From contig CAWFZA010000019.1 of NCBI GenBank assembly GCA_963820095.1, forward strand, positions 62,001-126,000: DNA of 64,000 nt. The letters are read 5' to 3'. Numbering within the stretch: position 1 is the first letter of the stretch; each line of letters opens with the position of its first letter. Shown here in pieces: positions 1-10,664 of the stretch. This DNA comes from Roseiarcus sp963820095. Its GTDB lineage: Bacteria > Pseudomonadota > Alphaproteobacteria > Rhizobiales > Beijerinckiaceae. The notes below the pieces were generated by a model. The model ran no database searches and was not told the DNA's origin. It was given only the letters and a program-made list of their open reading frames with translations. The position numbers and the translations under genes are program-made.

Positions 1-159
1 ACGTCGGCCGGGTGGCGCGCGTCCTTTCGAGGGCGCTGTTCACCACACGCGATGCTCCGGAATCCAGCGCCATCTCCTGTGGGCCTCTAGGGCCGCGCCG
101 CCATCCTACGGTTGGAATGATGCGAGTTGGTCGGCCTCTCTCACGACGGGCGCCCTTCG
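1..159. other. Left edge, no gene recognised
   Basis: This edge of the window lies downstream of the minus-strand carbonic anhydrase gene. I found no reading frame with recognisable protein sequence on either strand and no RNA gene. It may hold the end of a neighbouring gene or only intergenic DNA. Confidence 0.4.
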
Positions 160-881
160 CTAATCGAGATAGGTGACGACGCCGGTTTCAAGGTCGTAGA
201 TCGCCGCCACGATCTTCACCTTGCTCGCGCCGACCAGATCGGAGACGATTTTGCTCACAGTCGGGAGGTTGGCCGCGGTCCGCTTCGCGCTCTCCTTGGC
301 GGCGTTGTCGACGAAATCGCCGGGATCGTTGCGCACCGCGAGCGCGGCCGGCACGATCGGCTCGATCATGCGGCCGATAACGCCAGGATAGGTCGCGTTC
401 TTGGTCACAACGTCGCAGGCGGCCTTCACGGCGCCGCAGGCGGTGTGCGCGAGGATGACGACGAGCGGCGAGCCGAGGACGGCCGCGCCATATTCGATGG
501 TGCCGAGCGTCTGGACATTAACAAGATTGCCAGCGTCGCGGGAGACGAACAATTCACCGAGTCCGCGGCCGCCGAAAATCAGCTCCGGCGCCACGCGGCT
601 GTCAGCGCAGGCGACGATCGTCGCCCAGGGCGCCTGATGGCCGGCGACGGCGCTGCGGCTCTGGGCGAGATCGACGGTGCAGAGCTCTGGTTGGCTCACA
701 AACCGCTCGTTGCCCACCTTGAGCTGGCGAGCGCCTCTTGGGGGGACAGCGAAGTCGGCGCGCCTTCCGCCGCGCGCGCCGCAGGCGGCGAGCTCGCGGC
801 TGCAAGCGCGATCGCGGCCGCCGCGCCGAACTTCATCAAATCCCGCCGACCGATTCCGTTGCTTTCGCAATTGATGCACAT
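160..881 (-). CDS. Beta-class carbonic anhydrase, Tat-exported, frameshifted
   Basis: This enzyme reversibly hydrates CO2 to bicarbonate. The zinc-site motifs of beta-carbonic anhydrases are present: CADSR (Cys and the Asp/Arg dyad) and HTACG (His and Cys) about 50 residues later. The N-terminus starts at 881 in a different frame. There it carries a twin-arginine signal (GIGRRDLMKF followed by an Ala-rich hydrophobic stretch ending AARA), so the product should be exported folded to the periplasm. The signal-peptide frame and the catalytic frame meet near 725-735, where ALA must run into QLKVGNERF; one missing base explains the break, and the gene length is 3n+2 as expected for that. The start at 881 is chosen because the alternative frame start at 879 yields an Arg-rich, family-unlike N-terminus. 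An exported CO2-handling enzyme fits carbon or pH management at the cell surface, but nothing nearby specifies its role. Confidence 0.82.
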
Positions 882-961
882 CGTCGCCTCCCTAAGGTCG
901 GGGCTCCTTGCGAGCCGTCTTGATCATCTGTCGGCGCGAACAAGCGTCCGCGCCGGAGCGT

Positions 962-1342
962 TTATTGGACCAGCTTGGCTCTCAGGCGGCCGTATTCCGG
1001 CTCCGTGATCGATCCCGACGCCTTCAGGTTGTCGAGCTTCGTAATCTCGTCCGCCACGCTGAAGCCGACAATGTGGCGCAGCTCCTCTCGTTCCTCTCGG
1101 GCTTGGGCCTTGTTGCGTTCCGCCATGCCCCGGCCTTGCGTGAGCAGATAAGCGAAGACGCCGAGATAGGAGAACAGGATGAACGCGATCACCCACAGAA
1201 CCTTGGCGAAGCCGGACACGTCGTGCCGGCGAAAGAGATCGCCCGACACAACGATCAGCAGCCAGAACCACAATATGAACATGAATATGGTGAAGGCGTC
1301 GGCAACGAAATTGCCGAACGTAAACCCGCCGTCGAACAGCAT
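962..1342 (-). CDS. Small membrane protein with C-terminal SHOCT domain
   Basis: The product is 126 residues. Two hydrophobic segments lie at about residues 10-35 and 48-70, separated by a short charged loop (RRHD), which resembles the phospholipase-D-nuclease N-terminal (PLDc_N) membrane module. A charged linker follows, and the last 30 residues (DEITKLDNLKASGSITEPEY onward) match the SHOCT motif, a short helical oligomerisation element. The start at 1342 is preferred because GGGGA lies 6-8 bases upstream; the in-frame ATG at 1357 has no ribosome site. The function is unknown; a role in membrane-associated protein assembly is inference from SHOCT only. It sits alone between the carbonic anhydrase and the DUF427 gene on the same strand. 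Confidence 0.72.
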   Translation of the reverse strand: MLFDGGFTFGNFVADAFTIFMFILWFWLLIVVSGDLFRRHDVSGFAKVLWVIAFILFSYLGVFAYLLTQGRGMAERNKAQAREEREELRHIVGFSVADEITKLDNLKASGSITEPEYGRLRAKLVQ

Positions 1343-1492
1343 TGTTGTTATCCCCATCCCAACCGAGTCGGGATCATTGTAGAACAATGCGCAGGCAATG
1401 CACAGCAGCCGGTCGGTTCGCTTGGCTAACCATGTCGGTGAGTTCGCGGACCGGTCCCACTGAGCCGTTTTCAACGGGCGGGCGGAAGGATC

Positions 1493-1855
1493 TCATTCGC
1501 CGCGCGTGATCTCCACCTTGTCCGGATAAAACGCGAGGTGGGAGCCGATCTCGCCCACCCCTTCTTTCGGCAACTCGTAGGTCCATACGGCGTTATCGTC
1601 ACGAGCCTTGCCGTCCGTGATCGAGTAATAATTTGCTTCGCCTTTGTAAGGGCAAGTCGTAACGCGGGCGGTGCGTTCGAGCGCGGTCATGTCCATATCG
1701 TCGCGTGGCACATAGACCACTGGCGGATAGCTCGCCTCGCGCAGCTCCAACGCACTTTTGCTGTCGCCGATCGTGCGCCCATGCCAGATCACTCGCACCC
1801 GCTCATGGATCGGCTCGATCGTGATCGGATGATCCTTGGTTCCAGCTTGAGTCAT
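1493..1855 (-). CDS. DUF427 domain protein
   Basis: The 120-residue protein is a single DUF427 domain, a small beta-rich fold widespread in bacteria with no established biochemical role. Family features are visible: the opening ITIEPIHERVRVIWHG, the central PPVVYVPRDD, the TTCPYKGEANYYS motif and the terminal FYPDKVEI. The length equals the usual single-domain member. It has no signal peptide or membrane segment, so it should be cytosolic. It is preceded by a short gap from the aldo/keto reductase gene on the same strand and may be cotranscribed with it, which fits the frequent association of such proteins with small-molecule redox genes. The family call is firm; a function cannot be given. 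Confidence 0.88.
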   Translation of the reverse strand: MTQAGTKDHPITIEPIHERVRVIWHGRTIGDSKSALELREASYPPVVYVPRDDMDMTALERTARVTTCPYKGEANYYSITDGKARDDNAVWTYELPKEGVGEIGSHLAFYPDKVEITRGE

Positions 1856-1916
1856 GATGGCTTCCTCGAAGGCTTAAGTCGCACAGTTCCATACATAAGC
1901 CGGGCCGGCCCGTTCG

Positions 1917-2897
<981 letters not shown>

Positions 2898-2994
2898 TCG
2901 GAGGTCCTTTGGTTTCACGATTGGTTTGACTCGATGATAGGACCATTGCCGGGCTCGCGGCAAAGACGGGGCCAAATCCGGAGATCAATCAAAC

Positions 2995-5900
2995 GTGAAT
3001 GCGAAGCGGGGCTCATTGAAAGAAAAGCCAGCAGGAGCCTGGGACTTCTGGATCGATCGCGGCGGCACATTCACCGACGTGATCGGCCGCGATCCGCGCG
3101 GGCGGCTCTCTCCGATCAAGCTTCTGTCCGAGAGTCCAGCTTATGCGGACGCCGCGGTCGAGGCGATCCGTCGCCTCTTGCGGCTTGCCTCGGGCGAGCC
3201 CATCCCGGCTGGCGCAATCGGCGCGGTCAAGATGGGAACGACCGTCGCCACCAATGCGCTGCTCGAGCGACGCGGCGAGCGCACGCTGCTTGTGACCACG
3301 CGCGGCTTTCGCGATGCGCTCGAGATCGGTTACCAGGCGCGCCCGCGCTTGTTCGCACGCAACATCATAAAGCCCGAGCAGCTTTATTCCGGGGTCATCG
3401 AGGTCGACGAGCGCGTGCTCGCGGACGGCGCGCTCGAGGCGGCTCCCGATCCCGAGCGCGTGCGCGCGGCGCTCGCCAAAGCGCGAGCCCAGGGCTACCA
3501 GGCCGTCGCGATCGTTTTCATGCACGCCTATCGCTATCCGGCGCACGAGCGCATGGTCGGCGCCATCGCCCGTGAGCTCGGCTTTGCCCAAGTCTCCGAA
3601 AGCCATGTCGCCTCGGCGCTCATCAAGCTCGTTTCACGCGGCGACACGACCGTGGTCGATGCCTATCTTTCGCCAATTCTTGCCCGCTATGTCAGCCAGG
3701 TGTCGCGGGATCTCGACATCGAACGCACCGGCGCCCGCGTCATGTTCATGATGTCGTCCGGCGGCCTCACTTCGGCCGGCCTGTTCGCCGGCAAGGACGC
3801 GATTCTCTCAGGCCCGGCCGGAGGCGTGGTGGCGATGGCGCGGACGGGGGCCAGCGCCGGGTTCAAGCGCATCATCGGCTTCGACATGGGGGGCACCTCG
3901 ACCGACGTCGCTCATTTCGATGGGCAATTCGAGCGTGCGTTCGAGACCGAGGTCGCGGGCGTGCGCATGCGCGCGCCGATGATGAAAATCCATACCGTGG
4001 CCGCGGGCGGCGGCTCCATCCTCTCCTTCGATGGCGCGCGCTTTCGGGTCGGCCCCGCTTCAGCCGGAGCCGACCCCGGACCGGCAGCCTATCGTCGTGG
4101 CGGTCCGCTCACGGTCACCGACGCGAACCTGATGACCGGCAAGCTCGTCCCGGATCTGTTCCCGAAAGTGTTCGGCCCCCGGAGCGACGAGCCGCTCGAC
4201 GATGAGATCGTCCGGGAACGTTTTGCGACGCTCGCGCGCGAAATCGGCGACGGGCGGGAGCCAGGAGGCGGTCGCCGACGGGTTTCTCGCCATTGCGGTG
4301 GCGAAGATGGCCGAGGCGATCAAGACGATTTCGGTCGCGCGCGGCTACGATGTCACCCGCTATGCGCTCAATTGCTTCGGCGGCGCGGGCGGCCAGCACG
4401 CCTGCGACGTCGCTGACGCGTTGGCGATTTCGACCGTCCTCATCCATCCCTTCTCGTCCCTGCTCTCCGCCTACGGCATGGGACTCGCCGACATCACCGC
4501 CCAGCGCGCGCAAGGGGTCGACGAGCCGCTTCGAGTCGATGCGCTTCTTCGCGTTGGCGCCGTCGCGGACAAGCTCGCCGCCACTGCGATCGCGGAGGTC
4601 GAAGGGCAAGGGGTCGCGCCTGAGGCGATCAAAGTCCATCGCCGCGCGCAGCTGCGCTATTCGGGATCGGATACGACGATCGAGGTTCCGCTCTCGACGC
4701 CGGCGGCGATGCGGCGCGGGTTCGAAAGCGCGCACAAAAGCCGCTTCGGCTTCGTCGATCGTGAGAAGGCGATCGTCATCGAGGCGGTGTCCATCGAGGC
4801 GATCGGCGGCGCGGCTCGGCCAACCGAGAGAACCAGCGATAGGCCGCGTCCCTCGACCGCGCCGCTCGTTCCCGCCCGCGGAACGCGCTTCTTCTCGCAG
4901 GGGCGCTGGCGCAAGGCGAATGTCTTTTTACGCGAGGCGCTTGCCCTCGGCGCGCGCGTCGATGGGCCGGCGCTTATCATCGAGCCGCATCAGACGATCG
5001 TCGTCGAACAGGGTTGGCGCGCCGAGCTCACAGCGAGAAACCATGTGCTGATGACTTCGCGTCGAGCCCATGGCCCAGCGCGAGGCGATCGGGGCCAAGG
5101 CCGATCCGGTCATGCTCGAGATCTTCAACCATCTCTTCATGTCGATCGCCGAGCAGATGGGGGTGACGCTGCAGAACACCGCCTATTCGGTCAACATCAA
5201 GGAGCGGCTCGACTTTTCCTGCGCCGTGTTCGACCGAGAGGGCCGTCTCATCGCCAATGCGCCGCACATGCCGGTGCATCTGGGCTCGATGGACCGCTCG
5301 GTCGAGTTCGATCATCCGCGACAACGCGGGACGCATTCGCCCGGGCGATGTGTTTGCGCTGAACGCACCTTACAACGGCGGCACTCATCTGCCGGACATC
5401 ACGGTCTGCACGCCGGTCTTCGAGGAACATGGGCAATCGATCCTGTTCTGGGTCGCCTCGCGCGGCCATCACGCGGATGTCGGGGGAACGGCTCCAGGTT
5501 CAATGTCGCCGCTCGCGACCTCGATCCATGAGGAGGGCGTCTATATCGACAACTTTCTGCTGGTCGATCGCGGCCGCTTCCGCGAGCGCGAACTCTACGC
5601 TCTTTTGAAGAGCGGAGCCTACCCAGCGCGCAATCCGCTGCAGAACGTCAACGACCTCAAGGCGCAGATCGCGGCATGCGAGAAGGGCGCGCGGGAACTC
5701 AAGCGCATGGTCGAGACGTTCTCGCTCCCCACCGTCCAGGCCTATATGGGCCACGTCCAGGACAATGCGGACGAAAGCGTGCGCCGCGTGATCGACAAGC
5801 TTGCCGACGGCGAGGCGGAGAGCGTGTCCGATCAGGGCGCGGTGATCAAGGTCAAGATCAGCCTCGACAAAGAGAAGCGCGAGGCGACGGTCGACTTCAC

Positions 5901-6636
5901 GGGCACTTCCGTGCAGCAGCCGTCGAACTTCAACGCGCCAGAACCGGTCACGCGCGCTGCGGTCTTGTACGTGTTTCGAGTCATGGTCGACGACGATATC
6001 CCGATGAACGCGGGCTGCCTGCGGCCGATCCGTATTATCGTGCCGGACGGCTCGATGCTGTCGCCGAAGTATCCCGCGGCCGTGGTCGCGGGCAATGTCG
6101 AGGTGTCGCAGATCGTCACCAACACCTTGTTCGCCGCGCTCCGGGCGCTCGGCCCTTCGCAAGGGACGATGAACAACTTCACCTTCGGCGACGACACCTA
6201 TCAATATTATGAGACGATCTGCTCGGGCGCGCCGGCCGGCCCCGGCTTTGACGGCGCGAGCGCGGTGCACGTTCACATGACCAATTCGCGCCTGACCGAT
6301 CCCGAGGTGCTGGAGAGCCGCTTTCCGGTGGTGCTTGAGGATTTTCACATCCGCCGCGGCTCTGGCGGCAAGGGCGAGTGGCGCGCGGGCGACGGGACGC
6401 TGAGGCGCGTCCGTTTCTTGAGGCCGATGCAGGCGGCGATCCTTAGCGGCTTTCGTAGCCTTCCCAATCCCGGCATGATGGGCGGCAGCGCAGGCGAGCT
6501 CGGCGTGAACTCGGTCCGCCGCAACGACGGCCGCGTCGAAATTCTGCCAGGCTGCGCCGAGACCAAGGTGGAAGCTGGCGAGGCGGTCGAGATCGTGACG
6601 CCGACCGGAGGCGGGTGGGGCAGGGAGCCGCGTTAA
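2995..6636 (+). CDS. 5-oxoprolinase-type hydantoinase A/B fusion, frameshifted three times
   Basis: The gene encodes an ATP-dependent hydrolase of the 5-oxoprolinase/N-methylhydantoinase family, which opens 5-oxoproline or hydantoin rings. The HyuA half (from GTG 2995) shows the actin-like ATPase motif DRGGTFTDVIG, then GFDMGGTSTDV and the FGGAGGQHAC motif. The HyuB half starts with DPVMLEIFNHLFMSIAEQMG and contains PYNGGTHLPD and GHHADVGG. The total of 3642 bases equals 1214 codons, the size of the fused enzyme. The frame changes near 4245-4265 (after EIGDG), near 5050-5085 (between VLMTSR and AQREAIG) and near 5307 (after MDRSV). As written it would yield only fragments. HyuA and HyuB could instead be separate genes with the second starting at ATG 5070, but the first frame runs open long past 5070 with no homology, which argues for breaks. 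Its 3' end overlaps that of the convergent DUF3616 gene. Confidence 0.85.
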
Positions 6637-7724
6637 CGCGGAATCGTGAAGCGGAGCGGGCCGCCGTCACACATGCCGTCGGAGAAAATGACCGCCTGAT
6701 AGGGCTCGCCCGGCTTGTCGGCGGTCACCGCCAACGCCTCCGGCTTCAGTTCATGATCGCACGAGCGCAACTTCACGCCGCTCAGGTCGAGGGAAGCCAG
6801 CGGCTTTGATTGGTCAACGGGATCGAGCGTGCCTCGACCAATCCAACGGATAACGACCCATCCGGCGCCCTCGTTGCCTTCATCGTCGTCGGGGCCCGCC
6901 AAAACGAGAACGCCGTCGCTGACCGCAAGCAGGTCGCGGATCGCCCGGCCTTCGCCAACCTCGATCGGGTACAACTCGGGTTCCGCCCCCTTGCCGTCGA
7001 ACAGCGCATTCGCATCGACGGACAAGATATAGGCTGCGCCGTTGTCCGTCGGACCGCGAAAGCCAAAAAACAGTCGCCCATCCTTGACGGCAAGGCCCTC
7101 GATATTGACGCCGCCTTTGCCGGCAAGTTGCGAAGCCTCCGGCGGAGGCTTCGTCCCCAGGCACATGTTGTCGCCGACGTGATCCTTGAGCGCTGGCACA
7201 CTCGACAGCACCGACCAGAGGCGACCGGTATCGGCGTAGCCAACAAGGGCTCCGCGTATGTTTCGAAGCGCGCGACCATTTTTGGGATCGACGCGAAAAC
7301 GGATGACATGACGGCTGTCGGGATTGTTCGCGCAATCTTTTCTTTTTGCGCCATGCGAGCCAACGACATAATAAAACGAGCCGTCCGTCGCCGCCGCTTC
7401 GGCGTCGAGCTCCAGAGTTCCCTGCGACAGGAGCACTTGTTCATTGTCCGGGACATAAGCCTCGTCGCCGATCGCGAGATGGCGCGCTTCGGCGCCTTCA
7501 TCGAACACGGCAAGGCAGAAGCGCTCGCGAGATTTGCTCGTCGGACAGGCGATGCCGCTCAAGGCGCGCCGCAATTTCATGCTGGGAAAACTGAAGCCCA
7601 TGCCTGCGTCCCAAGGGCCGCTTTGGGGCGTCACTGCGGGAGGATCGGTAGGCGCACCCTCCGCGGGCTCCACGAAAAGAGTGAGAGCAGTCGCGGCAAG
7701 CAGACAAGAAGCAAGCCGGATCAT
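6633..7724 (-). CDS. Exported DUF3616 protein
   Basis: The protein has 363 residues. It begins with a clear signal peptide (MIRLASCLLAATALTLF, cleavage near AEGAP), so it is secreted to the periplasm. The rest is a DUF3616 domain: predicted beta-propeller-like strands with the family motif NIEGLAVKDGRLFFGFRGP at the centre and GVLVLAGPDDDE further on. Domain members have no proven activity. Cysteines such as those in IACPTSKSRERFC and RSCDHEL may form disulfides. The start at ATG 7724 is preferred over TTG 7763 because the signal peptide begins there. The stop codon overlaps the stop of the oxoprolinase gene on the other strand. It is transcribed divergently from the glycosylase-like gene at 8071, and a CRP/FNR-type palindrome lies between them. 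Confidence 0.78.
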   Translation of the reverse strand: MIRLASCLLAATALTLFVEPAEGAPTDPPAVTPQSGPWDAGMGFSFPSMKLRRALSGIACPTSKSRERFCLAVFDEGAEARHLAIGDEAYVPDNEQVLLSQGTLELDAEAAATDGSFYYVVGSHGAKRKDCANNPDSRHVIRFRVDPKNGRALRNIRGALVGYADTGRLWSVLSSVPALKDHVGDNMCLGTKPPPEASQLAGKGGVNIEGLAVKDGRLFFGFRGPTDNGAAYILSVDANALFDGKGAEPELYPIEVGEGRAIRDLLAVSDGVLVLAGPDDDEGNEGAGWVVIRWIGRGTLDPVDQSKPLASLDLSGVKLRSCDHELKPEALAVTADKPGEPYQAVIFSDGMCDGGPLRFTIPR

Positions 7725-8070
7725 GGCGGGGAACAATAGCGCGGGGAGCCGCGTGGTCCGCAATGCGGAAGATTACCCAGAGATCTTGGGCGCCATGGTC
7801 CGAAGCGACGCAAGCATGAGTCGAAGCCGGCAGCGCTGCTGAGGCGTCGGTTCGCGCCAGACCTCAGCCGCCGGAGGCTGCTTTCGGCGGCTCATGAACG
7901 CCCCCATGTTCAGTCGGACGAAGCCTACTTAACTGGCGCTGTGATCTACATCACGGCATCGTCTCGCTATTCGTGCTCCGAGAGGACCTCTGAGGGCAAC
8001 CGGCAGAAGATGCATGTCGTGGAACACGACGCGGATTCGGCGGCCTGCGCCTCTGTCGCGGGAGGTTTGC
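7725..8070. other. Divergent intergenic region
   Basis: No gene is seen. The region separates the DUF3616 gene from the glycosylase-like gene and holds a CRP/FNR-like palindrome at 7940-7955. It also holds an imperfect inverted repeat, AGCCGCC (7866-7872) with GGCGGCT (7886-7892), of unknown meaning. The last bases carry GGGAGG, the ribosome site for the start at 8071. Confidence 0.5.
7940..7955. promoter_or_regulatory. CRP/FNR-family binding-site-like palindrome
   Basis: TGTGA-TCTACA-TCACG matches the CRP consensus TGTGA-N6-TCACA at 9 of 10 half-site bases, and its core GTGAT-N4-ATCAC is a perfect inverted repeat. FNR/FixK/Dnr sites (TTGAT-N4-ATCAA) have the same architecture. It lies about 116 bases upstream of the start at 8071 and 216 upstream of the DUF3616 start, so either gene could be its target. 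Confidence 0.45.
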
Positions 8071-8914
8071 ATGCCGATAGATCTCCACAAGGTTCTTCAG
8101 CCGAGTGCTCTTAAAAGTCTCGAATCCGGCCGTCGTGGCCAAGCTCAGATGCCTACTGTTTTATCCCCAGCACGATCCGGGGCCGGACTGTGCCTGGGAG
8201 GAGTTATTCCAAGGCGCTCCGCTCGATCACTATCTGAATTTTCCCGGCAACCCGTTCCATACGCATTTCGGTCCGGTGTTTTACCGCGGCCGTCTCGACG
8301 GACACGCCCGGGTGCTAGTGATTGGGCAGGACCCCGCCACCGACGAGACACTCGGTCAACGCGCCTTCGTTGGACAGGCGGGGCAGATTGCGCAGAACTT
8401 TCTCACGAAGCTTGGCCTCACCCGCTCCTATCTCATGTTCAACACTTACCTGTTCGGCGTGCAGAGTTCCTTCCTGTCGGGGAGCAACCCCGCCGTGATC
8501 CCGACCGAGCCGACGATCATGGCCTATCGGAACAGCCTGTTCGACCGCGCCAAGGCGACGAACACACTCCAGGCAATCCTTGCTTTCGGCGCCCAGGCGA
8601 ACACGAGCGCGACCAACTGGCCCGGCGCGAGCGGGATACCGATTATCCATGTGAGCCATCCGACGGCGCCGAACGGTGTCGCGGCCAATTGGAACGCACA
8701 TCTTGCGGCCGCGCAGGCTGCAATCGCCCCAGACAGTGACGGCCATGTCGACACCACGCACTACAGCACGACGGCGGACCTTCCCCACACGGACATTCCT
8801 CGGCGTGACCTGCCGTTCGGCCTCCCGTCCTGGCATGGCGCCGGCGGGGGGACGCGGAGCCAGCGCGTCAGCGGAACCACGTTCGAGACGCAGATCACCT
8901 GGACCGCTCCCTGA
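8071..8914 (+). CDS. Uracil-DNA-glycosylase superfamily protein, probably frameshifted at its start
   Basis: The core fold is that of the uracil-DNA glycosylase superfamily, which excises uracil from DNA. Motif A reads VLVIGQDPATDETLGQ, followed by RAFVGQAGQIAQNFL as in the family 4/5 enzymes, and the distal motif is HVSHPTA. The Fe-S cysteine pattern of family 4 is not evident. A tail of about 60 residues after the core is rich in Asp, Arg and Pro (DIPRRDLPFG, then HGAGGGTR). A strong ribosome site, GGGAGG, precedes ATG 8071 (MPIDLHKVLQ), but that frame must change near 8090-8110 to reach the conserved frame. Alternatively translation begins at GTG 8105, which lacks a good site. The substrate and repair role remain inferred from motifs only. 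Confidence 0.68.
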
Positions 8915-8970
8915 ACCGGCCGTGCACGCCACGCGTCGCGCACATGTATCCACGGCGCCCAAGGGAGAGT

Positions 8971-9372
8971 TCACCCTGCCTTCGGCGGCGCCGTAAAAAA
9001 CCAGGGATGTCCTTCGGGATCGTTCGCCCAATAGGTTCGGCCATACTCGACGTCCTTCGGCGGATGGACGATCTCCGCGCCCGCGGCCTTCGCGACCTCG
9101 TAGTGCGTGTCGACGTCATCGAGGGAGATGAACACGCCCATTGTCGCTCCGCCGACATCCTTGGGCGAGCGCAGGCTGCGCTCATGCGCGCCCTGTCCCA
9201 TCATGACGAGCTGACCCTGAATCGACGCTTCCCCATGCATGCCGCCGCTCGGCGTGCCGACGCGCATCTCCTCCTTGAAGCCGAAGGCGCGCGTCAGAAA
9301 GTCAAGCGCGGCGCCGATGTCGTTATAGAAGAGATAGGGAATGACCTGTGGCGGTTTCGGAGTGATCGACAT
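8971..9372 (-). CDS. VOC family (glyoxalase/bleomycin-resistance fold) protein
   Basis: The 133-residue cytosolic protein has the vicinal-oxygen-chelate fold. Its pattern is that of the PhnB/YdeI-like subgroup: VIPYLFYNDIGAALDFLTRA at the N-terminus, the SIQGQLVMMG strand, and the C-terminal DPEGHPWFF motif, in which glyoxalase-type proteins place a metal or substrate contact. The start at 9372 (MSITPKPPQ) gives the usual length; the longer reading to 9573 adds no family sequence. It follows the AraC regulator gene by 86 bases on the same strand, so the two may form a small unit with the regulator controlling it. The substrate is unknown. Confidence 0.85.
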   Translation of the reverse strand: MSITPKPPQVIPYLFYNDIGAALDFLTRAFGFKEEMRVGTPSGGMHGEASIQGQLVMMGQGAHERSLRSPKDVGGATMGVFISLDDVDTHYEVAKAAGAEIVHPPKDVEYGRTYWANDPEGHPWFFTAPPKAG

Positions 9373-9458
9373 GGGCTCAGTCTCCGTCGTTTGTGTTGAC
9401 TGCCCTAACCAATAGGCCCGTCGGGCAGTGGCGGTCTTGTGAAAATGTGACGCTTCGC

Positions 9459-10286
9459 TCAGTCCACGAAACCGCCAGCGTCCGGCAGCTCGTGGCGCCA
9501 CAAAGCCGAGGGCGCGCTGCCGGAAAATTCTTGGAACTCGTGGATCATATGGGCCTGATCGACGTATCCGCACCGAGCGGCGAGCGCAGCCCCTGTCAAA
9601 GACGGTTCTCGTCGGCGGACATTGACCGAGCGAGCGAAGCGCCGAACCCGCGCGAAGCTTTTCGGCGACAGCCCGAACTCCCGGCGGAAAGCCTTCGAAA
9701 AGCGCTCGCGGCTCATCCCGACCTCACGAGCGACGTCCGCGACACGGATGTCGGCGCGGCTCAAGCGCCGAAAAGCGAACGCGAGCCCGGGCGCAATCCC
9801 GGTTTCGCTGCAAAGCTTCGGCGCTGCAGCTTGCGCGAGCATTTCGACTTTCTTGCTCAGCGAGCGCGTCTCCGCGAGCCGATCTCCAAGCTCCGTCGCC
9901 GGTTGGCCGAACGCTCGCCAAGGGTCGATGAGCGCGTCGCCAAATTCCTCCAGCGGACGGCCCAGAAAAAGACGCGCCCCAAGGAGGCTGAACTTGATTT
10001 GCGCGCCGGCTTGCGCCCCATCCGTCTCCGTCACGACGTAAGTCATGCTCGCGCCGCTATAAAATCCTTGACCCTCGCGGAATTCATGCCGGCTGCCTTT
10101 CGGATGCTCGACGCAAAGTCTCCCGCCGAGATGGAAGATCAGAACAGCGGAGCCGTCCGGCAGTTCGCGACGACGACGAAAGGACGTCCCACTTTCGTCG
10201 TAAGCGTAAAACGCCCCGAGATAGGGATCGCGAGACCGTTCCGGCTCAAGCCGCGCGACGCGCCAGGAGCCGGCGTCTGAAATCAT
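9459..10286 (-). CDS. AraC family transcriptional regulator
   Basis: The protein of 275 residues has an N-terminal ligand-sensing half with a cupin-like strand pattern (GSAVLIFHLGG, HEFREGQGFYSG) and a C-terminal AraC DNA-binding domain with two helix-turn-helices: IRVADVAREVGMSRERFSKA and ALAARCGYVDQAHMIHEF. The second matches the AraC signature. The start at ATG 10286 (MISDAGSWRV) is chosen because earlier in-frame sequence to 10385 is unlike the family. It most likely regulates the VOC gene directly downstream, by position. The effector is unknown. Confidence 0.86.
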   Translation of the reverse strand: MISDAGSWRVARLEPERSRDPYLGAFYAYDESGTSFRRRRELPDGSAVLIFHLGGRLCVEHPKGSRHEFREGQGFYSGASMTYVVTETDGAQAGAQIKFSLLGARLFLGRPLEEFGDALIDPWRAFGQPATELGDRLAETRSLSKKVEMLAQAAAPKLCSETGIAPGLAFAFRRLSRADIRVADVAREVGMSRERFSKAFRREFGLSPKSFARVRRFARSVNVRRREPSLTGAALAARCGYVDQAHMIHEFQEFSGSAPSALWRHELPDAGGFVD

Positions 10287-10664
10287 GTTCGGAGGTCGTG
10301 ATTCGATCCATGACTTTCTCTGGCTAAGGCGCTCACAGGCGCTATTGTGGCGAGCCTCTCGGTCAAATTTGAGATCGCGTCCCAAACCTTCGGACGTTCG
10401 CCGTCAAGCTTATGACGGGCTGGCCGGAGCGGCGCCTTATTTCCCCTTGCATCACATTTACATCGTCAGGGAGCGTCGACGTTTGGCGCGAGCGCCGGTG
10501 TTTGCCACGCGATCGCCGCGGCCAGAATCAGGAACGCGCTTGAGCTTCGCCAGATCCCCTCTTCGCCGATAGTTCGAAACCAGTATATCATAGGAGAGGT
10601 CTGAAAGGAGGTTTCCCGAGACGAACGCTCGCGTTAGGCTCGCGTGGAAGGGAGATCTCTCGCG
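10287..10664. other. Divergent intergenic region
   Basis: This gap separates the AraC gene from the amidase gene and must hold both promoters. An AAGGAGG stretch near 10608 looks like a ribosome site but no suitable start follows within range. I see no coding sequence, hairpin or palindrome that I can defend. Confidence 0.4.
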
